Origin: Agromyces flavus
GTDB taxonomy: Bacteria > Actinomycetota > Actinomycetes > Actinomycetales > Microbacteriaceae
Assembly (NCBI RefSeq): GCF_900104685.1
Contig: NZ_LT629755.1
Span: 1,364,001-1,428,000 of the forward strand
Reading direction: 5' to 3'
DNA length: 64,000 bases
Below are positions 1-8,932 of the stretch, in pieces. Numbering within the stretch: the first letter of the stretch is position 1; every line of letters begins with the position of its first letter. Position numbers and translations under genes: made by a program. The notes under the pieces were generated by a model. It did no database searches, was not told where the DNA came from, and saw nothing but the letters and a program-made list of their open reading frames with translations.

Positions 1-61
1 GCCCCTCTACCGATTGCGGCACTCACTCCGGTACCCGCAGAACACACGAAAGACGAACCAC

Positions 62-322
62 GTGGCAAACATCAAGTCGCAGATCAAGCGCATCCGCACC
101 AACCGCAAGGCCGAGGAGCGCAACAAGGCCGTCAAGAGCGAGCTGAAGACCGTCGTCCGCGCTGCGCGCGAGGCCGTCGCCGCCGGCGACAAGGAGAAGG
201 CGACCGCTGCCCTCCGCGTCGCGACGCGCAAGCTCGACAAGGCCGTGAGCAAGGGCGTCATCCACCGCAACCAGGCCGCGAACCGCAAGTCGGCCATCGC
301 GAAGCAGGTCGCCGCGCTCTGA
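62..322 (+). CDS. rpsT: 30S ribosomal protein S20
   Basis: Small-subunit ribosomal protein that binds 16S rRNA during 30S assembly. From the GTG at 62 it gives 86 residues, the normal S20 length, starting [20 protein letters not shown], a typical lysine/arginine-rich S20 N-terminus that continues as two long basic helices. An in-frame ATG at 14 would add 16 residues that do not look like S20, so I reject it. A strong hairpin terminator follows at once, and holA converges from the other side, a common rpsT/holA arrangement in bacteria. The promoter must lie in the first 60 bases or outside the window. Confidence 0.96.
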   Translation: MANIKSQIKRIRTNRKAEERNKAVKSELKTVVRAAREAVAAGDKEKATAALRVATRKLDKAVSKGVIHRNQAANRKSAIAKQVAAL

Positions 323-338
323 TCCGAGCCGTTCGTTC

Positions 339-369
339 GAAGGCCCCCACCGTCCGGTGCGGGGCCTTC
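339..369 (+). terminator. rpsT terminator hairpin
   Basis: Arms GAAGGCCCC (339-347) and GGGGCCTTC (361-369) pair perfectly. An inner CACC/GGTG stem (348-351 with 356-359) extends it, with one bulged base. It begins 16 bases after the rpsT stop. There is no clear T-tract, as is usual for GC-rich actinobacteria. Confidence 0.8.
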
Positions 370-439
370 GTCGTCTCCGCTCGGCGTCCGCGCGGTCGAA
401 GCGCGCGGTGAGTGCGCGCGTGGGCGCGGGCGGGAGCCG

Positions 440-1456
440 TCAGGCGTCGACGATCCCGCGCGCCGCGATGACACCGATGAGCCGCTCGAGGGCGAAGACC
501 GGGTCGCGCTCGGCGCCCTTGACCGCGGCGTCGGCGGCCGCGAGCGCCTGGATCGCGGATCCGAGGCCCTCATCGGTCCAGCCCATGAGGTCGCGTCGGG
601 CTCGATCGACCTGCCATGGCGCGAGGCCGAGTGCGCCGGCCGCCGCGCCGCGTGCGCCGGCGACCTTGGCCATGGTGCGCACCTTCATGGCGAACGCCGC
701 GACCATGGGAACCGGATCGGCACCGGAGTCGAGCGCGTGGCGAAGCGCGATGAGCGCCTCGCCGTGCCGTCCGGCGATCGCGGCATCGGCGACCTCGAAC
801 GACGTGGTCTCGACGCGACCGCCGTAGTATCTCGCGACGGTCGCCTCGTCGACGTCGCCGGGGACGTCGGCGATCAGCTGCCGGCACGCGGCGGCCAGCT
901 CGCCGAGGTCGTCGCTGAAGGCCGCGACGAGCGCTCGGAGCGCCGCTGGCGCGATGCGTCGGCGGGCGAGCCGGAACTCGTCGGCGGCGAAATCCTGCTT
1001 CTCGGAGTCCTTGCGCAGTTCGGCGCACACGATCTCGACGCCGCCGCCCTCGCCCGCGCGGATCGCGTCGAGCAGCTTCTTGCCGCGCATGCCGGCTCGG
1101 TGGCGCAGCACCACGGTGGTGCCGTCGGCGGGATCGGCGAGGTAGTCGAGCGCATCGGCGAGGAACTCGTCGCTGGCCTTCTCGACTCCACTGACGCGGA
1201 TGAGCCGCGGCTCGCCGAAGAGCGACGGGCTCGCGAGAGTGATCAGCGTGCCGCGTGCGTACCCGTCGGCCTCGAGGTCGCTGACCTCGAGCGACGGGTC
1301 GTCTGCACGCAGGGCATCGCGCAGCATCGTCGAGGCGCGCTCGGCGAGCACGTCTTCCGGGCCGGAGATGAGCACGATCGGCGCCGCTCGCGCCGCCTTC
1401 CACGCGAGCTGCGGGATCGCGACCTTCGCCTTCGCCGTTCCTCCGCGTGCCGCCAC
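440..1456 (-). CDS. holA: DNA polymerase III delta subunit (clamp loader)
   Basis: Delta subunit of the replicative clamp loader, which opens the beta clamp with tau/gamma and delta'. The 338-residue protein has the HolA layout: an N-terminal part beginning after APIVLISGPEDVLAERAST, a middle part with the conserved LIRVSGVEKASDEFLADAL-type segment, and a helical C-terminal collar. Length matches the family (about 320-345). The GTG start at 1456 follows GGAGGGAGAG, a good ribosome binding site. It converges on rpsT and is divergent from the GGDEF gene. A TAGACT -10 lies about 40 bases upstream. Confidence 0.93.
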   Translation of the reverse strand: MAARGGTAKAKVAIPQLAWKAARAAPIVLISGPEDVLAERASTMLRDALRADDPSLEVSDLEADGYARGTLITLASPSLFGEPRLIRVSGVEKASDEFLADALDYLADPADGTTVVLRHRAGMRGKKLLDAIRAGEGGGVEIVCAELRKDSEKQDFAADEFRLARRRIAPAALRALVAAFSDDLGELAAACRQLIADVPGDVDEATVARYYGGRVETTSFEVADAAIAGRHGEALIALRHALDSGADPVPMVAAFAMKVRTMAKVAGARGAAAGALGLAPWQVDRARRDLMGWTDEGLGSAIQALAAADAAVKGAERDPVFALERLIGVIAARGIVDA

Positions 1457-1495
1457 GACTCTCCCTCCGCCTGCACGTGCTGCAGAGCCCGCACC

Positions 1496-1501
1496 AGTCT
1501 A
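1496..1501 (-). promoter_or_regulatory. candidate -10 box of holA
   Basis: TAGACT on the minus strand, predicting a start near 1489 and a leader of about 33 bases that contains the holA ribosome binding site. No convincing -35 is visible. Confidence 0.45.
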
Positions 1502-1641
1502 CGGAGGCCCGGCGACACCGATCGCGGGATCATCTCGCTCCGATCGCAGCGCGCTGTTAGAGTCGAACCGCTTCGCAGCGCAAAGCTGGGTCGGAAACAC
1601 ACGAGCGCCGGGCTCCTCCGGGTCGCTGGACAGGAGCAGCG

Positions 1642-3036
1642 GTGGTGGATGCGATTGATGCGCTTCCGGTCGGCGTCGTGCGCATCGGCGCGGGGCACGA
1701 GGTCTCGCACGCGAACGACTGGTTCTGCGCATGGCTGGGCCTGGGAGCCGAGCACATCGTCGGCAGGCCGCTCGAGGAGTTCCTGATCCAGGCGCACGAC
1801 GACCTGTTCCCCGCGGGAAGCGGGCCAGGACCGTGGATGATGCTCGACAAGCGACGCCCGAGCAAGGCCGTCATGGTTACGCGTTCTGAGGGCGACGGGC
1901 ACGAGATGCTCGTGTTGTCGGAGGCCTCGGAGCGCTGGCGAGCCCTGTGCGAACTTCGCCGGAGCCATGCTCTCGCCGATCGCACTCGGGCGCGTCTCGA
2001 GCTGGTGATGGATTCCTCCGTGGCCTTCTCGACGGCCACCTCCGAAGAGCGGCTGGCGATGATCCTCGCGGACACGGCGACGCGCGCATACCGCGCCGAG
2101 CACTCCGCGGTCTACCTGCACCAACCCGGCGGGTCGAGCACCCTCGCCGCCGGCCACGACCCCTTCGACGGGCGGGTGGACTACGAATCGCTGATCAGCT
2201 TGGTGAGCGTGCCGCGCCGAACCATCAAGGTCGTCGGGCCGGAGGATGGCGAGCTCCTGCTTCCCGACCTGGGCGCAGAGATGCGGGCCGCCGGCGTTCA
2301 CGCGCTGATCGCGGCACCGCTCCATCACGAGGAGATGGACTTCGGCGCGTTCATCAGCTGGTTCCATCACGTCCGCACCTTCGACGATGAAGCCGCCCCG
2401 CTCGCGGAAGCCCTCGCGGGACAGGCAGCACAGGCCCTCGCGACCCTGCGACTGCAGAATCGTCTGGCGCATGCCGCGACCCATGATGACGTGACCGGTC
2501 TGCCCAACCGGCGCCTTCTGGAGTTGGAGCTGTCCACCATCGTGGGCGAGGTCGGTTGCGCGACGCTGTTCGTCGACCTCGACGGATTCAAGGAGGTCAA
2601 TGACCGCTTGGGCCACCACGCCGGCGATCGCCTGCTCCATGACGCTGGACGCCGACTGCTGTCCGGCGTGCGCGCCGGCGACGTGGTCGCCCGCTTCGGC
2701 GGTGACGAGTTCGTGATCGTCTGCCGCACCGACGACCCCGCTGCCGCGATGGAGGTCGCGCACCGGGTCCTCGAGCTGCTTCACGGGCTGGATGACGTCG
2801 CGTCGACCCATTCACGGCTGAACGCGAGCATCGGCGTCGCGTGGGCTCCCCCTTCGAGCGGTCTCAGCGCCGAGCACCTCATTCGCGCCGCCGACCTGGC
2901 GATGTACGACGCCAAGGCAGCGGGCGGCGACCGGATCGTGCTCGCCGACACCTGGACCACGGTCGCCGACCCCCCGCCGGGCGACCGCCGAGGGAACGCG
3001 ACCGCACGGTCTGACCTTCCACGAGCTGTCATCTGA
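1642..3036 (+). CDS. PAS/GAF-domain diguanylate cyclase (GGDEF)
   Basis: Predicted cyclic-di-GMP synthase. Residues 1-95 resemble a PAS sensor (starting VDAIDALPVGVVRIGAGHEV), residues about 115-270 a GAF-like domain, and residues about 280-440 a GGDEF domain. The active-site signature is intact (RFGGDEF, 351-357), as are the substrate-binding segment HDDVTGLPNRR and the DLDGFKEVND metal region. An RxxD inhibitory site (RAGD, 344-347) stands exactly five residues before GGDEF, so feedback inhibition by product is expected. No transmembrane segment and no EAL domain are seen, so it looks cytoplasmic. An AGGAG at 1632-1636 serves either the GTG at 1642 or the one at 1645. The 3' end overlaps the convergent comEC frame. 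Confidence 0.88.
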   Translation: MVDAIDALPVGVVRIGAGHEVSHANDWFCAWLGLGAEHIVGRPLEEFLIQAHDDLFPAGSGPGPWMMLDKRRPSKAVMVTRSEGDGHEMLVLSEASERWRALCELRRSHALADRTRARLELVMDSSVAFSTATSEERLAMILADTATRAYRAEHSAVYLHQPGGSSTLAAGHDPFDGRVDYESLISLVSVPRRTIKVVGPEDGELLLPDLGAEMRAAGVHALIAAPLHHEEMDFGAFISWFHHVRTFDDEAAPLAEALAGQAAQALATLRLQNRLAHAATHDDVTGLPNRRLLELELSTIVGEVGCATLFVDLDGFKEVNDRLGHHAGDRLLHDAGRRLLSGVRAGDVVARFGGDEFVIVCRTDDPAAAMEVAHRVLELLHGLDDVASTHSRLNASIGVAWAPPSSGLSAEHLIRAADLAMYDAKAAGGDRIVLADTWTTVADPPPGDRRGNATARSDLPRAVI

Positions 3037-5483
3037 CCCCACGGCCGCCGCTCCGGCTGATGGGTGACACCGATCCGCTCCTGAGCGTCGGGCGAAACCG
3101 CACTCGGGTCGCCGCGCTCCGACCAGAGCGCGAACCGTCCCCCGTCGACGACCAGTGCGCCGGCTCCCGAGCGATCGCTGCGGACCGGAACGGTACCGAC
3201 CTCGGCGAGCAATCCGAGCAGGCTCGGTGTCGGATGGCCGTAGCCGTTGGCCGCACCCACGCCGATGAATCCGACGGATGCTGCGAGCTCGCGGTAGAGC
3301 GCCGGATCCTGATCCGCGCTGCCGTGATGGGCGACCTTCACGACATCGGCACGCCCGAGGTCGTGCTCGCGGAGCAGGGCGGCCTGCGCCTCCGCGCCGA
3401 GGTCGCCCAGGAAGACCGCACGGTAGCCGTCGGCGATGAGATCGAGCACGACGCTCGCGTCGTTGCCCGGATCGGCTCGTGCCGGCGGCCAGAGCACGCG
3501 CCATCGGGCGTCGCCGAGCCGGCCGGTCGCACCCGCGCCGACCTGGACGAGTTCTGCGCCTCCGCGCGCGAGTGGGTCGAGCGCCCGGTCGGAGCGCCGT
3601 CCGTCGAGGGGGCCGTGCAGGACCACGTCGACCCGGCCGGCGATCGCCTCTGCCCCTCCGGCGTGGTCGGCATCCCAGTGGGTGATGATCGCCAGGTCGA
3701 GCCGGTCCACGCCCGTGAGCGAGAGGCACCCGGCGAGGCGTGCGGGGTCGGGTCCGGTGTCGATGAGCAGGACGGCCCCGCCGTCGCGGACCAGCACGGC
3801 GTCGCCCTGCCCGACATCGCACTGGAGCACGTCCCAGTCAGCGGGAAGAGTCGCGTGCACGAGGACGGGCCGGCCCGCCGCGACGCCGACCGGCACGGCG
3901 AGGGACAGACAGAGCGTGATCGCGGCCGCCACGCGGACGGCGCGCGGGATCCGACCCGGCCGAGACCGCACGGCGAGGACGACACCCGCGCCGATGGACG
4001 CGGCGCAGAGGACGGCGCCGCCAGCGTCGGGCAGCCAGGGCACCGCTTGGAACGGCATGGACTCGACACCACGCGCGAGGAGCGCGATCCATGAGGCCGG
4101 CAACCACGCGACCTGGAGCGCCGCGAACCCCGCCGACGGCAGCACCGGCAGGAGGAGGCAGCCGACGAGTCCAGCCATCGTCGCGATCGGTGCCGCGGGA
4201 GCGGCGAGGAGATTGGCGGGCACCCCGTAGACGGGCACGACGGGCTCGAGCAGCACGAGCACCGGCTGGCACGCGAGTTGCGCCGCGAGCGGGACCGCGA
4301 GCACCAGGGCGAACGTCCGTGGCATCCAGCGGCCGAGCAGCGCCGCGAGCGGTCCGGATCCGAGCACGAGTCCCGCCGTGGCGCAGACCGAGAGCGCGAA
4401 CCCGAAGTCCCGGGAGTACCACGGGTCGACGACCAGCAGCACGATGGTCGCGAGTCCCAGTGCCGGCACGCCGCCGCCCGTGCGGCCGGTGGCGCAGGCG
4501 ACCAGCACGACGACCGCCATCGCGGCCGCACGGACCACGCTGGACTCGGGCGTGACGAGCACGACGAAGCCCCCGAGTGCCACGAGCGCGACGATCACGC
4601 GGATCGAACGACGCAGGCGCATCGCGCCCGCGGCCCAGAACGCGAGGGCCGTCACGAGCGCGCAGTTCGCCCCGCTGACCGCCGTCAGGTGGGTGAGCGA
4701 CGCACCGGCCATCGCCTCCTCGAGGTCGGACCGGAGTCGCGACGTGTCTCCGATGGCGAGTCCTGGAACCAGCGCGCCGCCGTCGCCGCCGAGACGTTCG
4801 GCACCGTCGGCCAGACCCGCGCGGAGTGGATGGGTCCACGCGACGAGCGGCGGCGCCGGGCCGACGACCACGATCTCGGACGCCCGGAAGCGGAACGCCG
4901 CACGCTCGGATCCGGGCAGCTCGCCGACCCGTCCGGCGAGCTCGAGCCGCGAGCCGAAGCCCACCCGCGGAGACGGCGCGTCGACGTCGGGGATCGAGAC
5001 GTCGAGCGCCAGCGCCGGCGCGTCGCGCCCGTCGACGGCGAGCAGCGTGGCGCGGGCGCGCTGCGAACCCTCGCCGCCCCAGGGCGACCCCGTCTCCGGC
5101 CGAGGCGAGGAATCGAGTCGCACGGTGAGCTCGATCGGCTGCCGGGTCGCCGCCGCCTCGAGCAGCGGGCTCGACTGCCGTGCGGAGAGCGCCGTTGCGG
5201 CCGTGGTCGCGGACAGCCCGGCGCACGCCATCGCCACGAGGACCGGCGCGCCGAGGATCACCCATGACGACCGTCGCGGGCGCGGCGACATCGCACCCCT
5301 CCGACCCCGCCGGGTGCCGCGGACGCCGGCGACCAGGATCACGAGGGCGGCGGCGGCGAGCGCCCAGCACGCGGCCGGCACGAGCCACACCGGCGCCGCG
5401 ACGTCCGTCGCGCCGGTCGCCAGCCAGGCTGCGGCCCACGCGGCGACCGCCGGGCAGATCAGCCGCAGGTCGTGGCCGCGCAC
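2781..5483 (-). CDS. comEC: ComEC/Rec2 DNA-uptake channel with C-terminal metallo-beta-lactamase domain
   Basis: Inner-membrane channel for single-stranded DNA in natural transformation. The 900 residues contain N-terminal membrane helices, a DUF4131-like region (about 110-210), the competence membrane domain (about 235-510, with LTHLTAVSGANCAL) and a metallo-beta-lactamase-like domain (about 550-790) with DVGQGD (556-561), THWDADH (601-607) and KVAHHGS (716-722). The GTG start lies one base after the comEA stop, so the two are co-transcribed. The family match ends near residue 795. The last 85 residues are antisense to the end of the GGDEF gene, look like low-complexity read-through, and are probably unconserved. 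Confidence 0.9.
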   Translation of the reverse strand: MRGHDLRLICPAVAAWAAAWLATGATDVAAPVWLVPAACWALAAAALVILVAGVRGTRRGRRGAMSPRPRRSSWVILGAPVLVAMACAGLSATTAATALSARQSSPLLEAAATRQPIELTVRLDSSPRPETGSPWGGEGSQRARATLLAVDGRDAPALALDVSIPDVDAPSPRVGFGSRLELAGRVGELPGSERAAFRFRASEIVVVGPAPPLVAWTHPLRAGLADGAERLGGDGGALVPGLAIGDTSRLRSDLEEAMAGASLTHLTAVSGANCALVTALAFWAAGAMRLRRSIRVIVALVALGGFVVLVTPESSVVRAAAMAVVVLVACATGRTGGGVPALGLATIVLLVVDPWYSRDFGFALSVCATAGLVLGSGPLAALLGRWMPRTFALVLAVPLAAQLACQPVLVLLEPVVPVYGVPANLLAAPAAPIATMAGLVGCLLLPVLPSAGFAALQVAWLPASWIALLARGVESMPFQAVPWLPDAGGAVLCAASIGAGVVLAVRSRPGRIPRAVRVAAAITLCLSLAVPVGVAAGRPVLVHATLPADWDVLQCDVGQGDAVLVRDGGAVLLIDTGPDPARLAGCLSLTGVDRLDLAIITHWDADHAGGAEAIAGRVDVVLHGPLDGRRSDRALDPLARGGAELVQVGAGATGRLGDARWRVLWPPARADPGNDASVVLDLIADGYRAVFLGDLGAEAQAALLREHDLGRADVVKVAHHGSADQDPALYRELAASVGFIGVGAANGYGHPTPSLLGLLAEVGTVPVRSDRSGAGALVVDGGRFALWSERGDPSAVSPDAQERIGVTHQPERRPWGQMTARGRSDRAVAFPRRSPGGGSATVVQVSASTIRSPPAALASYIARSAARMRCSALRPLEGGAHATPMLAFSREWVDATSSSP

Positions 5484-5484
5484 C

Positions 5485-6177
5485 TCAGAGGCTCACGAGA
5501 TCGACCAGGCCCGAATACACGGCGTCGCCGATGCCGGCGACCTCGAGCAGTTGCGACACGTCGGTGAACGGCCCGTTAACCTCGCGCCAGTCGATGATGC
5601 GCTGCGCGAGGGCGGGGCCGATCCGCGGCAGCGTGTCGAGCGCCGCGACGTCGGCGCTGTTGAGGCTCACGCGGCCGCTGCCGGCCGCCCCCGGCGCGCC
5701 GACGGCATCCGCGCCGCCCGATCCGGCCGCGGGAGGCGGGACCTCGCCGACCTTCGGCACGACGAGCTGTTCGCCGTCGACCAGCGCTCGTGCCAGGTTC
5801 ACCCCTCCGGGATCGGCCTCGGGCGTGAGCCCGCCGGCCGCGGCGACGGCGTCGACCACGCGCGAACCCGATGCCAGCTCGACGATGCCGGGCTCGGCGA
5901 CCGCACCGAGCACGTGCACGAGGATGACCGCCGCGCCCCCCGTCTCATCGCCAGCGGCGGTCGCACCGTTCGAGTCGACCTCGCCAGTGCCGTCGACCGA
6001 GACCGCGGGAACGATCTCGCCTTGCGCTCCCCCGCCCCCACCGGCGAAGGAGACGATCGCCGACACCGCGACGGCGACCACGAACAGCGCGACGGCCGCG
6101 CCCACGGCGACGCGGGCACGTGGTCGCGCCCGACTGCCGTCGAGCGCGGCGAGCGGATCGGCGACGGGCTCGGGCAT
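5485..6177 (-). CDS. comEA: ComEA DNA receptor (SLBB plus helix-hairpin-helix)
   Basis: Membrane-anchored receptor that binds incoming double-stranded DNA and passes it to ComEC. The 230-residue protein has a basic N-terminus, one transmembrane segment (about 24-45), a glycine-rich linker, an SLBB-type domain (about 84-140, with VHVLGAVAEPGIVEL) and a C-terminal helix-hairpin-helix pair (about 168-230, with RVSLNSADVAALDTLPRIGP). It is encoded directly before comEC. A TAGCGT box lies exactly six bases before the ATG, predicting a leaderless transcript. No other competence gene is in the window. Confidence 0.92.
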   Translation of the reverse strand: MPEPVADPLAALDGSRARPRARVAVGAAVALFVVAVAVSAIVSFAGGGGGAQGEIVPAVSVDGTGEVDSNGATAAGDETGGAAVILVHVLGAVAEPGIVELASGSRVVDAVAAAGGLTPEADPGGVNLARALVDGEQLVVPKVGEVPPPAAGSGGADAVGAPGAAGSGRVSLNSADVAALDTLPRIGPALAQRIIDWREVNGPFTDVSQLLEVAGIGDAVYSGLVDLVSL

Positions 6178-6183
6178 GGCCCG

Positions 6184-6189
6184 ACGCTA
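6184..6189 (-). promoter_or_regulatory. -10 box of leaderless comEA-comEC transcript
   Basis: TAGCGT on the minus strand, then six bases (CGGGCC), then the ATG of comEA. This spacing puts the transcription start at the start codon. Confidence 0.5.
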
Positions 6190-6271
6190 CGGCGGCATCG
6201 GACGCGGAACCGGCGGTGCCCGGCGCGGCATGCCCGAACTGGCGAGCCCGCGCCGTGTTGAGGACCGGTCG

Positions 6272-8848
6272 TCAGCCCCGCGTCGCGATGTTCACGATCT
6301 TCGGCGCGCGCACGATCACGTTCACGATCTCGCGCTCTCCGACCGAGCGGGCCACGGCGGCCGAGGCGCGTGCGAGGGCCTCGAGCTCGTCGGCGCCGAT
6401 CTTCGGCGACACCACGAGCCGGTCGCGGACCTTGCCGTCGACCTGCACGATCGCGGTCACCGACTCCTCGACGAGCAGCGCCGGGTCGGCCTTGCGCCAT
6501 ACGACATTCGCGACGGTGGGCTCGTACCCGAGCCGCTGCCACATGTCCTCGGCGGTGAACGGCGCGAAGAGGTCGAGGATCATCGCGGTGACCTCGGCCG
6601 CTTCGCGGACCGCCGCGTCGCCCGCGCCGGGACCCGAGTCGATGGCCTTGCGGGTCGCGTTCACGAGCTCCATCAGGCGCGCCACGATGACGTTGAACTT
6701 GAAGGCCTCGGCGAGTCCGGGCGCGTCGGCGAGCAGGCGGTGCGTCACGCGCCGGAGCGCGGGATCGCCCGTCTTCCACTCGACGTCGGGGCTCGACGTC
6801 ACCTCGCCCGAGATGCGCCACGCGCGCGCGAGGAACTTCGCGGCACCGACGGGCGAGACATCCGCCCAGTCGACGTCGTCTTCGGGCGGGCCGGCGAACG
6901 CCATCGTGACCCGCAGCGCGTCGGCGCCGTGCGCCGAGAGCTCGGATGCGAACTCGACGAGGTTGCCCTTCGACTTCGACATCTTCGCGCCGTCCATGAT
7001 CACCATGCCCTGGTTGAGCAACGAGGTGAACGGCTCGGTGAAGCCCAGGTAGCCGAGGTCGAACAGCACCTTGGTGAAGAACCGCGCGTAGAGCAGGTGC
7101 AGGATCGCGTGCTCGACGCCGCCGACGTACTGGTCGACGGGCAGCCACTTCTCGGCCTCGGCCGGGTCGAAGGCGCGCGAGTCGTCGTTCGGGTCGAGGT
7201 AGCGGAGGAAGTACCACGAGCTGTCGACGAACGTGTCCATGGTGTCGGAGTCGCGGCGCGCCTCGCCGCCGCAGCTCGGGCACGTGACGCGCGACCAGGC
7301 CTCGGCCGCGCCGAGCGGACTCGACCCCTTCGGGGTCAGGTCGAGCCCCGCGGCATCCGGCAGCCGCACCGGCAGGTCGGCCTCGGGCACCGGGACCTCG
7401 CCGCACTCGTCGCAGTGGATGATCGGGATGGGCGTACCCCAGTAGCGCTGCCGCGAGATCAGCCAGTCGCGCAGGCGGTAGTTCTTCGCCGCACGCCCCA
7501 GCCCGCGCTCCTCGAGCAGCTCGATGGCACGACGGATGGCGTTGGACTTGCTCAGCCCGTTCAGCGGACCGGAGTTCATCAGGCGCCCGTCACCCGCGAG
7601 CGCGACGCCCGTGCGCGCAGGGTCGAGCTCGGGCAGGTCCTCGAGCGGCAGCGGAACGCCCTGATCGTCGACCGGGATGACGGGGATCACGCCCGTGACC
7701 GGCGCGTTCGTGTCGACCACGACCCGCACGGGCAGCTCGAAGGCGCGCGCGAAGTCGAGGTCGCGCTGATCGTGCGCCGGAACCGCCATGATCGCGCCGT
7801 GGCCGTAGTCGGCCAGCACGTAGTCGGCGGCCCAGATCGGCAGCCGCTCGCCGTTGAGCGGATTGGTCGCGTATCGCTCGAGGAAGACGCCCGTCTTGGC
7901 CCGCTCGGTCGAGAGGCGCTCGATCTCGCTCTCGGAGCGCACCGACTCGAGGTACTGCTCGAAGCGCGACCTCACGTCGTCGGAGGCACCCTCCGCGAGC
8001 TCGGCCGCCAGCTCGGAGTCGGGGGCGACGACCATGAAGGTCGCGCCGTAGAGCGTGTCGGGCCGCGTCGTGAACACCGAGACGGGCGCATCGCGGCCCT
8101 CGATCGCGAAGTCGACGTCGGCGCCCGTCGACCGGCCGATCCAGTTGCGCTGCATCGTGAGGACCTTCGACGGCCACTTGCCCTCGAGCTGGTTCAGGTC
8201 GTCGAGCAGGCGGTCGGCGTAGTCGGTGACGCGGAAGTACCACTGCGTCAGCGCCTTCTTCGTGACGACGAAGCCGCAGCGCTCGCAGTGTCCGTCGACG
8301 ACCTGTTCGTTCGCGAGCACCGTCTGGTCGTTGGGGCACCAGTTGACCAGACCGGCCTTGCGGTACGCGATGCCCTTCTCGTAGAGCTTCAGGAACAGCC
8401 ACTGATTCCACTTGTAGTACTCGGGGTCGCTGGTGTGGAGCTCGCGGCTCCAGTCGAACGAGGGCGCGTACTGCTTGAACGAGCGCTTCTGCTGCTCGAT
8501 GTTCGCGTAGGTCCACTCCCCGGGGTCGGCGCCGCGCTTGATCGCGGCGTTCTCGGCCGGCAGGCCGAACGAGTCCCAGCCGATCGGGTGCAGCACGTCG
8601 AAGCCCTGGTGCCGCCAGTAGCGCGCCGCCGCGTCGCCGAATCCGAACGCCTCGGCGTGGCCCATGTGCAGGTCGCCGGACGGGTACGGGAACATGTCGA
8701 GGATGTACTTGCGCGGACGCGTGTCGCCGGGCCGGGCGGCCTCGAACGGCGCGAGCTCGTCCCACACCGGAAGCCACTTCGCCTGGATCGCGGCGAAGTC
8801 GTACGTGCCGGTGTCGGCGGCCTGCGGGGTGTCCTGCTCGTATGCCAC
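6272..8848 (-). CDS. leuS: leucyl-tRNA synthetase
   Basis: Class I aminoacyl-tRNA synthetase that charges tRNA-Leu. From the GTG at 8848 it has 858 residues. The HIGH-type motif is HMGH (61-64) and the KMSKS loop is at 622-626. The editing domain, zinc-binding [14 protein letters not shown] region and C-terminal anticodon-binding part are in order. The start follows TTGAGAG. An in-frame ATG 12 codons upstream lacks a ribosome site, and the protein would then begin with an unusual proline-rich stretch. A -10 box fused to the pabB stop lies 79-84 bases upstream. Confidence 0.95.
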   Translation of the reverse strand: MAYEQDTPQAADTGTYDFAAIQAKWLPVWDELAPFEAARPGDTRPRKYILDMFPYPSGDLHMGHAEAFGFGDAAARYWRHQGFDVLHPIGWDSFGLPAENAAIKRGADPGEWTYANIEQQKRSFKQYAPSFDWSRELHTSDPEYYKWNQWLFLKLYEKGIAYRKAGLVNWCPNDQTVLANEQVVDGHCERCGFVVTKKALTQWYFRVTDYADRLLDDLNQLEGKWPSKVLTMQRNWIGRSTGADVDFAIEGRDAPVSVFTTRPDTLYGATFMVVAPDSELAAELAEGASDDVRSRFEQYLESVRSESEIERLSTERAKTGVFLERYATNPLNGERLPIWAADYVLADYGHGAIMAVPAHDQRDLDFARAFELPVRVVVDTNAPVTGVIPVIPVDDQGVPLPLEDLPELDPARTGVALAGDGRLMNSGPLNGLSKSNAIRRAIELLEERGLGRAAKNYRLRDWLISRQRYWGTPIPIIHCDECGEVPVPEADLPVRLPDAAGLDLTPKGSSPLGAAEAWSRVTCPSCGGEARRDSDTMDTFVDSSWYFLRYLDPNDDSRAFDPAEAEKWLPVDQYVGGVEHAILHLLYARFFTKVLFDLGYLGFTEPFTSLLNQGMVIMDGAKMSKSKGNLVEFASELSAHGADALRVTMAFAGPPEDDVDWADVSPVGAAKFLARAWRISGEVTSSPDVEWKTGDPALRRVTHRLLADAPGLAEAFKFNVIVARLMELVNATRKAIDSGPGAGDAAVREAAEVTAMILDLFAPFTAEDMWQRLGYEPTVANVVWRKADPALLVEESVTAIVQVDGKVRDRLVVSPKIGADELEALARASAAVARSVGEREIVNVIVRAPKIVNIATRG

Positions 8849-8926
8849 GTGACTCTCAATCGTGAAGCGCGGGGGCCTGGGCACAATGCCCGGAAGCGGG
8901 CGCGCGGAGGCGACGCCCGGGTGAAC

Positions 8927-8932
8927 AGCCTA
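8927..8932 (-). promoter_or_regulatory. -10 box of leuS overlapping the pabB stop
   Basis: TAGGCT on the minus strand; its first three bases are the TAG stop codon of pabB. It predicts a leader of about 70 bases that contains a small hairpin (GGGCACAATGCCC at 8879-8891, plus-strand reading). Confidence 0.45.

Noticed and set aside
8849..8926. T-box or leader peptide control of leuS.
   Set aside because: The predicted leader is only about 70-80 bases, with no specifier loop or antiterminator; only a small hairpin is visible.
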